A DNA stretch of 64,000 nt. It comes from Strigamia acuminata (taxonomy: Eukaryota > Arthropoda > Chilopoda > Geophilomorpha > Linotaeniidae). Positions 20,247-32,712 of the stretch are shown piece after piece. The stretch is taken from NCBI GenBank assembly GCA_949358305.1, contig OX442322.1, positions 8,556,001-8,620,000 on the forward strand, in the 5' to 3' direction. Within the stretch, counting starts at the first letter, position 1; each line of letters opens with the position of its first letter. Below the pieces are notes generated by a model, which was given only the letters and a program-made list of their open reading frames with translations, was not told the origin of the DNA and made no database searches. The translations under genes and the position numbers were made by a program.

Positions 20247-22998
20247 ACTTGTTTGCAAGTGGGTTTGGATTTAGATAGGCGTGTGACTTCTGTCGGTGCT
20301 GGAAGTTTAGAGCAGCCGATCCGCACCGCCCACTGGGCAAGTCCAGTTTCTGTTGTTGACTGCTGCACCCAGTGTCTACCGCTGGTGATGTACGTTCTGC
20401 ATTTTCGCTTTCTCTTCGTGGAAACGTCCGTAGCGTTTCATGAGTCTTCATTAGTGATTAGTCTCGCCTTTTATCGTTTAAAAAAGGGAGTTTAGTTATT
20501 CTAGTTCTTTGGGGCAACCTTAGAATTTGGACATTTTAGCTTATTCGTTTAGGAAATAGCTTGCTTGCTATTTTTGGGTTGTGGCTAGCTAGCGTGGCGT
20601 TAGGGTATAGGTACTTGTTTTGGATGGTCGTTCTTGCTGTGCACAGCAAGGACTGCCATTCGATGTGTTTCAGAGGGCAGGTTTGCACTGCCATACTCTG
20701 TCAGATGTCGTGTCCGAGACATAGTCCCTGCGCCTTTTGGCGGCCCCTATTTCTACGTTTGCTTCCCGCGACTGAGTAGTTGTTGTTAGTCTTTCATTCC
20801 TAGCTCTGCAGTGAGGCAGACATGCACTAGGCAGGGAGCCCACTCTAGGATGGGTCGAAGGACGTGTGTGTGCGGCCTTCTTGGCGCCGGCACTCGGCAA
20901 CACGTTTTAGTCATTGGACAACACGTGCTTTCAGTAGAGTGGCGATTTCCGGAAGTCGGCTTGCTGATCGACGATGTGGTCAATGGGTATGTGAGCGAGT
21001 CAATTGTCGACTTGCAGTTGCTTACCGGTTCCAGTAATGCGGTTGGCAACTGGCAAGTCCTTCTGCTCATGTCTATGTGTGACGCCCCTCGCAATCAGGG
21101 ACGTCAAGCAACCCCCCCTCTTCTCTCGTTTCTCGGTTCAATCATATTGGTTCCGACTCGGGGTGGGCCAAGCGTTCATACAGTAGCCTCCTTATTGGAG
21201 CATGGGGTTTTAACTAGATCTAGTTTCTATTTCCCTCTCGGTTAAAGAAGTTTCAGTCTTCGTGGTAGTCTGCTCACAACAGGCTACACGGTGGCCCGAG
21301 TGCGGACGTGCAGTCCATCGGGTACCTCTTTGTTCAAGGCGCATTCGTAAAGCGCAGCTCGGTTGAAAGAAAGCCACCGGTTTTAATTTCTTTTCAACGA
21401 CGTGATTAGTTTTCGTGAAGGAAGTGTAGCTTCGCTTCATTTGGTTGCAGTTGCACTGCTTCCAACGTTTTTCAGTATCATATGACACCTGTTGATCTTC
21501 AAAAAGAAGCAGGTCCCTTTCCTTTCTTTTCTCGTGGGGAGGAAATGGATTGATTATTTGGGTACGGACTTGTTCCCTCTTCGGAAAAAAAAGCAGAAGT
21601 TTAGTGTTTTGGAATTCTTGCTGGTTTTCACAGTTCCGGTTTGCTAGTTTCCTTTGTGAGGCCATACTTGGCCAATAGCTTTAGTGATAATATTGACGTT
21701 TTAGCCGGTATTTATTTGCACGGAACGTGCTCGTTCTGTTTAGATAATTGAACCGTTTTTCTCTTGTTAGTTAGATAAAGTTGTGGTTGATGGGTCAGCG
21801 TGCGCGTGTTTCCTTGTCGCTGTGGACAAGAGGTCGCAGATGGTTTACACAGTCACCTGACTAAGTCTTTCCTTTTTTCTTTATTCTCTGCTCTTAGCGG
21901 TTTCGTGGGTTCATGTCAAGTCAGGGTGCGGTCAACGCCTTTGCGTGGCAGTTGCTGCGAATGGTTCGCATTGCCTGAGCTTCATGCCTTCTCGTTCTCT
22001 TTTTCCTCTTTCTGGCGTGATCATGTTAGCTAGGTGGTCATGGCTTTGGGTAAGTTGTTAGTTGGTCACTCTTTGCAAAAGAGTGGTGCCTAGGTCTTGA
22101 CGGCATTTTCTAGTTCTTCGTACGAATGCTGGGTGGTTGGTCAGACGATAGGTCTGGGTCAACGCATTCATTCCCTTATTTTAAATTTTTCTTGTTTTCT
22201 AGAAAAGGGTCGTCCTTAATAGTTTAATAAGTTTGAGTTCGCAGCTTGTGTTTGCAGGCGGACGGAGGTTTCCGTGGTACGTTGCCACTTGAGCGCTGGC
22301 TCGAGAACAACGAGGCGGTGAAGCCTGCCGTGTCTCAAGTTTGTTCCTTTTTGCGTTCCAAGTTTCTTCTAGTCTTCATGCATGTCTTGTTCCTTGCGAG
22401 ACCATGCTCGTTCAAGAGCTTTTGTGACAGTTTTCCTTCCTCTTTGACGAGGATTCTCGTTTTCCTGTTTTTAGCTTTCATTAGTTTAAGCGTCTGTCTA
22501 CGGGTTGACAGACTGAGCTTTCTGAGAAGCTCCCGCAATGTTCTCACGTTGTTCCGGTTAGAAAACCCGTTCAGTCGGATTTTCTAAAGGTATTTTGTGT
22601 GTGTGCCACGTGTCTATTGGCGACGTTGTAGCCCCTCGGTGTCTGGAGTAGGTCATCGTGGCACGGCCCTTCTCTTTCTTCTCTCGTGTTTTAAGTTTCT
22701 TTTAGTTTTTGTTGGTTGTTGATAGGAAGTGCGCCGCAACGCAACTTCTCTTTTCTTTCGTCTCTCCGGTGTTTTTGGGCCGCGATCCGACTTCGATGCC
22801 CTTGACCCTGGGACGCTCCTAGAGGTCTCGGATGTTTAGGTTACAGCTTTTTGCCTTCGTGTCTATGGTTTTGCCTTCGCGACTTTTACAAGGTCGAGCT
22901 TGGCTTCGATACTTTTTCTTCCCGTTCTCTTGGTTTTGATGGGGAATTCCTTCAACGGTTTTCTGCCTTGCCTTCCCTTCTTCTTTGGCCGGCAACGC
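20247..22998 (+). other. 3' internal region of B-1, non-coding
   Basis: It is homologous to 26970-29686 of B-2 with scattered substitutions and small indels. A 144-codon plus-strand frame (20811-21245) and a 151-codon minus-strand frame (21210-21665) are open in both copies. However, I counted ~19 base changes in the former, of which only ~3 are silent, so selection on a protein is not supported. It ends with a pyrimidine-rich run and GGCCGGCAACGC before the LTR. Confidence 0.6.
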
Positions 22999-23771
22999 TG
23001 TTGCGAGCACGCGCAACATGGATTTTTGCTATCGCAATAGCGGATTTGCTTTGATTAATCATTAATTTAAGTTTGTGTTTAGTTAATAGTGCAGCTTAAG
23101 TTTTGGCTAAAGGTTAAATGAATTTTGTGTAGTTTGTGACGTGGGAGTGGTGAATTACCTGATTTAAGCTGTCTTTCTTAAGGTAATCTTGCATCTTTTC
23201 TTTGATTCTTTGGAGTTTTACTGCTTGGATTCGTCCAAAGAGTTGCTGTTGTTAGTTCCTAAGTTAGTTTATTTATTTGAAACACTTTGTCTTAATTTAT
23301 TACGGTTTTGTGCCTTTTGTAATGATTTTATACTCGAAACTGTGTATTTTCTTGTATACGCTTTATCATTTTGTCACTAGAGGGACAATCCGCCTCTTGC
23401 GAGTGATTGTTGCCACTCGTTGCTAAGAGCCGCTGCTCTAATTGTTGTAGGTTGCGCAGCAACTACTCTGACTTGTTATATGTTTTTTCTAGTCCTAAGT
23501 AACGTTGATTTTCTCCTCTCTTATGTGTAATGTTTTGATAGATTTTAACTTTACAATAAATTCGTTTTTGTGTGCTAACTTGAGCACAATAGTATTGAAT
23601 TGTCCCAACATGTTCACAGCTCACTTTACAGGTTTCACATCAAGGTTTTTTCCTGTAATGGACTTTCTTCTTTGGGATTCTTCACAAGTTCTGGTAAATA
23701 GGGTTATTTATTTTAACCATTTTCAAATGTCTTCTAGAGTGCAACACGGTCTTCAAGCACTGCTAGAAACA
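22999..23771 (+). repeat. 3' LTR of B-1
   Basis: It is the second 773-bp copy. It is followed by the GGGG duplication, and then the BEL/Pao frame of element A resumes on the minus strand. Confidence 0.92.
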
Positions 23772-24381
23772 GGGGTGGTGAGGAATATTATAGATGCCTT
23801 TTCTCAAAAAACGTTCTTCTTTGGGAACCTCTTCGGCATGTTCCTCTACAACGTATTGCATTATTGCCTCATCATACCTCTTCTTGAGATCTTCATTCGT
23901 GTCTATTCGTTTGAGAGTATTTGCCAATTGGTTTATCGATTTTTCCCAATTAGAGTCCAAATCCTCTTCTAAACCGTTGAATGGCAACAAGACTTCATAT
24001 CTTCCGTCATCCATTCGCTGGGTTGTCTTTTCAAATCTGTCTCTGGTAAAGTCAGATTCTTTTTCTCCAGAATTTATTCCTATCGCTTCCAGATTCCACA
24101 ATTTGTCCAGCTTCTGATTAATATCGATCTGGCAGGTATTGCAACACGATGTAAGATCGGCTTCCTCTTCAAACAGGCTGGTATTTCCAGCTGCACCGGA
24201 AAGTACCCATCCGAACAACGTGTTGATAAGTCCAAGATCTTCATTAATCTTCTTGCGACCTTCTTTCACAATTTTCCACCAAACGTCAACTCCTAACAGG
24301 AGGTCAACATTGGCAGTCGTTGCTGGCAAATCTTCGGCTAACTCCATTTTCAGTTTCTTCACCTTTTCTATGACAGAAGGA
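23772..24381 (-). CDS. BEL/Pao polyprotein, middle piece (protease end and linker to RT)
   Basis: This is the second of the three coding pieces of element A, ~202 codons without a stop. The segment VDLLLGVDVWWKI and the following GWVLSG are typical of the region between the DUF1758-type aspartic protease and the reverse transcriptase in BEL/Pao polyproteins. The piece ends in HHP, just before the start of the RT piece at 3772. Both edges are LTR insertions: B-2 at 24382 and B-1 at 23771. The duplicated bases AGGA and GGGG belong to the coding frame once each. Confidence 0.9.
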
Positions 24382-25154
24382 TGTTGCGAGCACGTGCAAC
24401 ATGGATTTTTGCTATCGCAATAGCGGATTTGCTTTAATTGATCAATTATTTAAGTTTGTGTTTAGTTAATAGTGCAGCTTAAGTTTTGGCTAAATGCTAA
24501 ATGAATTTCGTGTAGTTTGTGAAGTGGGAGTGGTGAATTACCTGATTTAAGCTGTCTTTCTTAAGGTAATCTTGTATCTTTTCTTTGATTCTTTGGAGTT
24601 TGACTGCTTGGATTCGTCCAAAGAGTCGCTGCTGTTAGTTCCTAAGTTAGTTCATTTATTTGAAACACTTTGTCTTAATTTATTACGGTTTTGTGCCTTT
24701 TGTAATGATTTTATACTCGAAACTGTGTATTTTCTTGTATACGCTTTATCATTTTGTCACTAGAGGGACAATTCGCCTCTTGCGAGCGATTGTTGCCACT
24801 CGTTGCTAAGAGCCGCTGCTCTAATTGTTGTAGGTTGCGCAGCAACTACACTGACTTGTTATATAGTTTTTCTAGTCCTAAGTTTGTTAATTTTCTCCTC
24901 TCTTTTCATGTAATGTTTTGATAGATTTTAACTTTACAATAAATTCGTTTTTGTGTGCTAACTTGAGCACAATAGTATTGAATTATCCCAACATGTTCAG
25001 CAGCTCACTTTACAGGTTTCACATCAAGGTTTTTCCTGTAATGGACTTTCTTCTTTGGGATTCTTCACAAGTTCTGGTAAATAGGGTTATTTATTTTAAC
25101 CATTTTCTAATGTCTTCTAGAGTGCAACACGGTCTTCAAGCACTGCTAGAAACA
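24382..25154 (+). repeat. 5' LTR of B-2
   Basis: It is a 773-bp LTR a few percent different from that of B-1, for example CACGTGCAACA instead of CACGCGCAACA near its start. Confidence 0.92.
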
Positions 25155-25158
25155 AAGT

Positions 25159-25177
25159 TGGTGCCGTTGACCACGAT
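25159..25177 (+). promoter_or_regulatory. tRNA-His-like primer-binding site of B-2
   Basis: TGGTGCCGTTGACCACGAT is nearly contiguous with the tRNA-His complement, with one extra base and one mismatch. It lies 4 bases after the LTR. Confidence 0.68.
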
Positions 25178-25814
25178 GTCGGCCGAATTTCGAGATGAAA
25201 AGGCAAGTCCGCCATATTCGAATGCCGCCGTGCAGATGGTCATCAAGCGAGTTTTGAGTGTGCTCAAACACTCTCAGGCGCATCGTGTGCGAGTACGTCA
25301 GGTGCTTAGGCAGCGAGTGGTCGTCAAATGCAACGGAGACAAGCGATTTGCGCCACAGCATGAGGTGGTGACCGCCTCGTTGCGAGAGGCCAGCGCCGCG
25401 TGTATTGCTGACAAGCGGGACGAGAATCGCCGCACAGGATGGCGAAATTTGTCTCGGGAGCTTCCAGTGGGTCGTGTGCGAGTCTGTGGGTCGCCGTCGC
25501 CATCCATGCAGTTCGTACCTGAGCGCCGTCAGTCAAGTTGGCGATCATCGAGTCTGCCGTTTCCAGTGGCCACTCCGGGATCAATTGACGATCTTTCACC
25601 GAGCAGAAAGAAGCAGCGCCACTTGTGCAACATGATAGGACTGCCCAATGCGCTCATCGGTCGAACAGTTTTGCCGCCAAGTCAAGATTGGTCTCGTCTT
25701 GTCGTCAGTCAGGTGTTGGCGTGCCACGTGTCCAGACGGATCCGCCAAGCTGCAACGCAACTTGCGAGCTTCGGATGTTCAAGTGACAGTTACGCCGCCT
25801 GTAGTCCAGTTAAA

Positions 25815-25832
25815 CACAACGCAATGTACAAG
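25815..25832 (+). promoter_or_regulatory. leader box of B-2 (CACAACGCAATGTACAAG)
   Basis: It has one mismatch with the box of B-1 and C, and lies ~640 bases after the primer site. The leaders of B-1 and B-2 differ strongly upstream and converge at this box. Confidence 0.55.
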
Positions 25833-28800
25833 AGTCGGCAATGAAGATTTCGTTTTTTGTCGATCATTTTCGTTTTTATCGAATATTTTCTCGCTTTTAT
25901 TGTTAATTTTAAGGTTTTTGGGGGAAATTGTGGTCGTTTTGGGGTTTTAAGGGGCGTTAGGTTTTTACAGTGGATAAGGGTCGTTTTTAGCTCATTTTCT
26001 CTAGTTTTCCTCGCATGTTCGCGCCTTGTGGCGATAGTCTATTATGTAGAGCTGTCGGCAAAGTCCCTTTAGATTCTCTGTAACAGTTGTTGTCCTTTTT
26101 CTTACGATTTACTGTGATCTTGTTTCACGTTTCCCTTTTGAGATAAAATAAGGTGGCTGGTATAATTTTGCTGGCGTTTTCTATTTGGGTCTAGTTAGAG
26201 TTTGCATCTTTGATAGTTTATACTTAACCCGTGTATATTTATTAGCTTTACTCGATTTGCTCACGTTTGGTGAGATTTTCAGTCCGATTCATGCTTAATA
26301 TAGTTAGTTCTCTTCAAGTTTTGATTGTCAGGTCCCTTGTAGACGAGTTCGCCAGTATGTTCTGCCGCTAGCCTTATATTCGTTTGGCTTTTTCGTTTAG
26401 TTCGTTTAGCAGTTGTTAATCGAATTTCTCCTTTACCGTTAAAAAGGGGGTTTCGTGTTGAGATGGGAAATCTGTCCCATGGCTCTTGTGGCCGGAGTAG
26501 CGATGCACGAGTCATACCTCGTGATCTGCTCTCTCCTTTTTTTCATGATGTTGCGTCTTATTGCAGAGTCCCGCCTTCTATAAGGGGCTCTATCTGTTTT
26601 TGCTTTTGTCTGTTTCAAGAAGGTCCGGGTTCACAGCTCGGGGTCCTTTCAGTTGGGGGTTTCCGCTAGTCATTGGTGATCGGACGCTGGTGTTATGAGG
26701 CCAGTCCGGGACCAGCGAGGCGGTCGAAGCCCGCCGTTCTCGGTTTTAGTTTTGTGTGCCGCTCGAGTTTCCTCGTGAGCTCTGGTGTCGGTCATCTCTC
26801 CGCTCCGGGAGAGGGCACACCCGTTTGTATTCGTGTGTTTGTAGAACGTTTCTTGTTTTTAGAACGAGATTCGTTCTCTTGCTGCTCGTGTTTTGCAGGG
26901 AAAGCACTGGCCCGCGAGGTCAGTCGGTTCTTACCTGTCCGTCAATCTCTGTTAGTTTAGGTTGTTACACAACTTGTTTGCAAGTGGGTTTGGATTTAGA
27001 AAGGCGTGTGACTTCTGTCGGTGCTGGAAGTTTAGAGCAGCCGATCCGCACCGCCCACTGGACAAGTCCAGTTTTTGTTGTTGACCGCTGCACCCAGTGT
27101 CTACCGCTGGTGATGTTACGTTCTGCATTTTCGCTAGTTTATTCGTTTAGGAAATAGCTTGCTTGCTATTTTATGGTTGTGGCTAGCTGGCGTGGCGGTA
27201 GGGTATAGGTACTTGTTTTGGATGGTCGTTCTTGCTGTGCACAGCAAGGACTGCCATTCGATGTGTTTCAGAGGGCAGGTTTGCACTGCCATACTCTGTT
27301 AGATGTCGTGTCCGAGACAAAGTCTCTGCGCCTCTTGGCGGCCCCTATTTCTACGTTTGCTTCCCACGACTGAGTAGTTGTTGTTAGTCTTTCATCCCTA
27401 GCTCTGCAGTGAGGCAGACATGCACTAGGCAGGGAGCCCACTCTAGGATGGGTCGAAGGACGTGTGTGTGCGGCCTTCTTGGCGCCGGCACTCGGCAACA
27501 CGTTTTAGCCATTGGACGACACTTGCTTTCAGTAGAGTGGCGATTTCCGGAAGTCGGCTTGCTGATCGAAGATGTCGTCAATGGGTGTGTGAGCGAGTCA
27601 ATTCTCGACTTGCAGTTGCTTACCGGTTCCAGGAATGCGGTTGGCAACTGGCAAGCCCTTGTGCTCATATCTACGTGTGACGCCCCTCGCAATCAGGGAC
27701 GTCAAGCAACCCTCCCTCTTCTCTCGTTTCTCGGTTCAATCATATTGGTTCCGACTCGGGGTGGGCCAAGCGTTCATACGGTAGCCTCCTTATTGGAGCA
27801 TGGGGTTTCAGCTAGATCTAGTTTTTATTTCCCCTTCGGTTAAAGAAGTTTCAGTCTTCGTGGTAGTCTGCTCACAACAGGCTACACGGTGGCCCGGGTG
27901 CGGACGCGATGTCCATCGGGTACCTCTTTGTTCAAGGCGCATTCGTAAAGCGCAGCTCGGCTGAAGGAAAGCCACCGGTTTTAATTTCTTTTCAACAACG
28001 TGATTAGTTTTCGTGCAGGAAGTGTAGCTTCGCTTCATTTGGTTGCAGTTGCACTGCTTCCAACGTTTTTCCGTATCGTTTGACATCTGTTGATCTTCAA
28101 AAAGAAGCAGGTCCCTTTCCTTTCTTTTCTTGTGGGGAGGAAATGGATTGATTATTTGGGTACGGACTTTTTCCCTCTTCGAAAAAAAAAAAAAAGCAGA
28201 AAGTTTAGTGTTTTGGAATTCCTGCTGGTTTTCACAGTTCCAGTTTGTTAGTTTCCTTTGTGAGGCCATACTTGGCCAATAGCTTTAGTGATAATATTGA
28301 CGTTTTTGCCGGTATTTATTTGCACGGAACGTGCTCGTTTTTTTTTAGATAATTGAACCGTTTCTTCTCTTGTTAGTTAGATAAAGTTGTGGTCGATGGG
28401 TCAGCGTGCGCGTGTTTCCTTGTCGCTGTGGACAAGAGGTCGCAGTTGGCTTGCTCAGTCACTTGACTAAGTCTTTTCCTTTTTTCGTTATTCTTCGCTC
28501 TTAGCGGTTTCGTGGGTTCATGTCGAGTCAGGGTGCGGTCAACGCCTTTGCGTGGCAGTTGCTGCGAATGGTTCGCATTGCCTGAGCTTCATGCCTTCTT
28601 GTTCTCTTTTTCCTCCTTCTGGCGTGATCATGTTAGCTAGGTGGTCATGGCTTTGGGTAAGTTGTTAGTTGGTCACTCTTTGCGAAAGAGTGGTGCCTAG
28701 GTCTTGACGGCATTTTCTAGTTCTTCATACGAATGCTGGGTGGTTGTCAGACGATAGGTTTGGGTCAACGCATTCATTCCCTTAGTTTGCATTTTTCTTG

Positions 28801-29686
28801 TTTTCTAGAAAAAGGTCGTCTTTAATAGTTTAATAAGTTTGAGTTCGTGGCTCGTGTTTTCGTGCGGGCGGAGGTTTCCGTGGTACGTGGCCACTTGAGC
28901 GCGGGCTCGAGGTCAACGAGGCGGTGAAGCCTGCCGTTTATCAAGTTAGTTTTCTTTCACGTTCCCAGTTTCTTCTGGTCTTCATGTATGTCGTGTTCCT
29001 TGCGAGGCCATGCTCGGTCAAGAGTTTTTGTGACAGTTTTCCTTCCTCGACGACATTTAGTTCTCGGTTCTGAGACTTTGAACCTCGGTGTGTGGTCAGG
29101 CAAGTGTTATTGACCAGCACCCCTTCCTCTTTGACGAGGATTCTCGTTTTCCTGCTTCTAGTTTCCATTAGTTTAAGCGTCTGTCTACGAGTTGACAGAC
29201 TGAGCTTTCGGACAAGCTCCCGCAATGTTCTCACGTCGTTTTAGTTAGAAAACCCGTTCAGTCGGATTTTCTAAAGGTTTTCTGCGTGTGCGCCACGTGT
29301 TTATTGGCGACGCCGTAGCCCCTTAGTGTCTGGACTAGGTCATCGTGGCATGACCCTTCTCTTTCTTCTCTCGTGTTCTAAGTTTCTTTTAGTCTTTATT
29401 GGTTGTTGATAAGGAAGTGCGCCGCAACGCAACTTCTCTTTTCTTTCGTCTCTCCGGTGTTTTATGGGCCGCGATCCGACTTTGACGCCCATGACTCTAG
29501 GAAGCGCCTAGAGGTCCCGGATGTTTAGGTACCAGCTTGTTGCCTTTGTGTTTATGGTTTTGCCTTCGCGACTTTCACAAAGTCGAGTTTGGTTAGGTAC
29601 TTTTTCTTCCTGTGCTCTTGGTTTTGATGGGGAATTCCTTCAACGGTTTTCTGCCTTGCCTTCCCTTCTTCTTTGGCCGGCAACGC

Positions 29687-29811
29687 TGTTGCGAGCACGT
29701 GCAACATGGATTTTTGCTATCGCAATAGCGGATTTGCTTTAATTGATCAATTATTTAAGTTTGTGTTTAGTTAATAGTGCAGCTTAAGTTTTGGCTAAAT
29801 GCTAAATGAAT
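29687..29811 (+). repeat. 3' LTR of B-2, first part
   Basis: These are the first 125 bases of the LTR, ending with AAT, the target duplication of the DNA transposon. Confidence 0.9.
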
Positions 29812-32060
29812 CACTGGAAAAAAATATGGCTTTACAAATTGTAAATGTTCTAAAAGTTAATGCGTAAATGTGAGCTTTACAGTTTTTGTAAAGTTGTTGT
29901 AAAATCGAAGAAAAATTAGACATTTAACATTGAATTTACACACTTTGTAAATTTCGTGTGTAAATCAGACATTTACATTAAATTTAATTCCCTTGTAAAT
30001 GACTTGGTTGAAATAGCACATTTAACAATAAGTTTAAGTTGCATGTAAATATCTTGTTTTAAATTAGATAATTAGCATCAACATTAAAATAATAAAAATC
30101 AATAAAAACTAATAAAAATTGATCAAAAAAATTTAAATATAAAAAGAATTTTACATAAACGAAGGAAATCTAAAAACATTACATAACTGGTCAGAAAAGT
30201 GTATGAATCACATGAGAAATAATGGCAAAAATCACTGGTCGGCACAGTCACTGCGCATGCACAGTGAACAAAATGAGAAATACACATTTTTTTACACTAA
30301 GTGGATGCCTAGCAACGGAGGAAAAATGATAACACAGCAAACTTACAGTTCAGCCAAAAATACATCAAAAGTAAAATGAAATACATCAAAATGACCACTG
30401 AAAAACAGGAAACAAAAAATGCAATCGTAACAATACTCGGAAATGATTCAAAAAACTAATAAAATGACAAAAACTAACTTAGCTCTCAAAAGATCGAGAT
30501 TGACCAATGAGAGCGCAGCAACCTTCAGTTGGGTTCAAACTCAAAATTTAGACTGCATCAAACACAAAAAACAAGCATGAATAAGAACTTAAATTAATTA
30601 TTAATAATTAATTAGTACACAGAATGAATGACAAAACAATTTTACAAATTAGTAACAAGGCATATTTGAAATCAACGGTAAAATCCAACATGGCGTCCAC
30701 AACTGAGGACACTCCCGGTTCTTGCTCAAACAAGCGATTTACACTCGAACCAGCAATGGATTACCACTAAAATCGGTACAAAACATAAGAATACATGTGT
30801 ATAATTAGTAATTAATTGTTTTACAACTTCTAGGAAATGAATAACACTTTGAATGAGGACAAAAGCGCACTACATGAGCTACGCCCAAAACCAACAGACG
30901 AAAAAGGCACCAAAAAGACCTTCAGAGTATTCTGATCATCAAAAGACCATCAAAAATGAACTTAACAGGTAAAAATACATCAAAACGCTTCTGTTTGTGA
31001 ATATTATACTGAAATTTCAACCTAAAAACACTCCTTTTCAGAATCATCGCATAAGTCAACTGGAAACTGTAACGCGCATCATTAACATAGCACAACTGAA
31101 CCGGAAAATGACACATTGATGATTATGATGAAACATACACAAAAACAACAACAAAAAATGGAAAAAGGAATCGAATCAGATAAGCTTTTTAATTAATTAT
31201 ATCAAAAGAAGATTTATTTAAGGCATTTAAAACCATTTCAGGAAAAATTCACCAATTGGGAAGAATACAACAAGGAAAAAACAACACAGAGAGACGACGC
31301 ACTTGAAAATGTAAAAAAACTGATTTGAGATTTAATTCTAATCTAAGCAAACAGATTTGATGGTAGATTTGAAATTTCGGCCGTTGGTGTATACTTTTTA
31401 CACTCGATGGTAGAAAATCAGATTGGCTGTTGGTTTGTTTGTTTAATAAATAATGGAATGCACATGACAGCTTATATTTAAAAAAAACATTTTTGTAATA
31501 TTTGTAATATTTTATTTGTAATATTTTAATGTGATACATTTTAAAAAATCTTGTATAACTGATTAGTTTTCTGTGATATACAGTATTTAAAATGTGTAAA
31601 TTTTTTTGTGAGAAATATTATAATGTGATTACATGTAAATACATTTATTAAAATATAAAATATAAAATTGTTAAGGGATGAAAAGTGAATGAAAATTTGA
31701 AATTTCAGCTTTGTAAAGTCGCATTTACAAAGAGTGTAAATTTTTGTTTAAATCAATAAATTTACAAGATTAAAACTGCATTTATCATTAAACACACAAT
31801 AAATTTAAAGTTTGTAAATTTAAAATTTGTCAGCTTTTACAGAAATTAAATTTATTGTTAAATCCAACAAATTTTGAAATTTACAAACTGTAAAGTTATT
31901 GTGCGTGTTTATTGTAAAATGTCTTTTTACTTTTGTAAAGTTATTGTGTAAAACAAAAGTTTACAATCTTTGTAAATGTGACTTTACAAAGCCGAAAGTT
32001 CAAATTTACAATAACTTTTCAGCAATTAAAAGACATGTAAAGCCATATTTTTTTCCAGTG
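29812..32060 (+). mobile_element. CACTG-ended DNA transposon, non-autonomous, in the B-2 LTR
   Basis: It has perfect 25-bp terminal inverted repeats beginning CACTGGAAAAAAATATGGC (29812-29836 and 32036-32060) and an AAT duplication on both sides. CACTG/CACTA ends with 3-bp duplications are typical of EnSpm/CACTA elements; a PIF-like origin is a weaker alternative. The subterminal ~250 bp on each side contain many short TTTACA/TGTAAA motifs, as in CACTA subterminal repeats. There is no transposase ORF; the two frames of 64 and 96 codons are unremarkable. The middle (about 30230-31300) resembles the LTRs of A and C. The strand is arbitrary. Confidence 0.85.
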
Positions 32061-32712
32061 AATTTCGTGTAGTTTGTGAAGTGGGAGTGGTGAATTACCT
32101 GATTTAAGCTGTCTTTCTTAAGGTAATCTTGTATCTTTTCTTTGATTCTTTGGAGTTTGACTGCTTGGATTCGTCCAAAGAGTCGCTGCTGTTAGTTCCT
32201 AAGTTAGTTCATTTATTTGAAACACTTTGTCTTAATTTATTACGGTTTTGTGCCTTTTGTAATGATTTTATACTCGAAACTGTGTATTTTCTTGTATACG
32301 CTTTATCATTTTGTCACTAGAGGGACAATTCGCCTCTTGCGAGCGATTGTTGCCACTCGTTGCTAAGAGCCGCTGCTCTAATTGTTGTAGGTTGCAGCAG
32401 CAACTACACTGACTTGTTATATAGTTTTTCTAGTCCTAAGTTTGTTAATTTTCTCCTCTCTTTTCATGTAATGTTTTGATAGATTTTAACTTTACAATAA
32501 ATTCGTTTTTGTGTGCTAACTTGAGCACAATAGTATTGAATTATCCCAACATGTTCAGCAGCTCACTTTACAGGTTTCACATCAAGGTTTTTCCTGTAAT
32601 GGACTTTCTTCTTTGGGATTCTTCACAAGTTCTGGTAAATAGGGTTATTTATTTTAACCATTTTCTAATGTCTTCTAGAGTGCAACACGGTCTTCAAGCA
32701 CTGCTAGAAACA
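32061..32712 (+). repeat. 3' LTR of B-2, second part
   Basis: It continues the LTR from 29811 after one copy of AAT. It has one small indel against the 5' copy, in GTTGCAGCAGCAAC near 32392. It is followed by AGGA. Confidence 0.9.

Larger units (their letters stand above)
3777..23771 (+). mobile_element. LTR element B-1 (LARD-like), inserted in element A and itself carrying C and D
   Basis: It is bounded by two 773-bp direct repeats that I read as identical (3777-4549, 22999-23771), starting TGTTGCGAGC and ending GCTAGAAACA. The four bases GGGG flank it at 3773-3776 and 23772-23775. Removing the element and one GGGG joins two BEL/Pao reading frames in phase. The orientation is plus, from the primer-binding site at 4554. 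Without the nested C (6164-20246) the internal region is about 4.4 kb and has no gag-pol. It depends on another element's proteins by inference. Confidence 0.92.
25155..29686 (+). other. internal region of B-2, leader and non-coding
   Basis: The GC-rich leader (to ~25830) is open from the LTR at 24918 to 25844 through the primer site. The rest is T-rich and has no recognisable domain. Frames at 27409-27843 (plus) and 27808-28269 (minus) parallel those of B-1 but show no sign of protein selection. A 73-bp insertion at 29049-29121 is absent from B-1. Confidence 0.6.
24382..32712 (+). mobile_element. LTR element B-2 (LARD-like), second insertion in element A
   Basis: It belongs to the same family as B-1, with a diverged sequence. 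LTRs lie at 24382-25154 and 29687-32712, the latter split by a DNA transposon. AGGA is duplicated at 24378-24381 and 32713-32716. The internal region of ~4.5 kb has no gag-pol. It is intact where B-1 is interrupted by C, so it shows the empty C target. Confidence 0.92.

Noticed and set aside
20811-21245. A 144-codon plus-strand ORF of equal length in B-1 and B-2 (27409-27843)
   Set aside because: Of about 19 base differences only ~3 are silent, as expected without protein selection. No domain is seen.
21210-21665. Antisense 151/153-codon ORF in B-1 and B-2 (27808-28269), open across a poly-A length change
   Set aside because: Amino-acid changes are too frequent for the DNA similarity, and I found no splice or start context that stands out. 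The frame-preserving indel can be chance.
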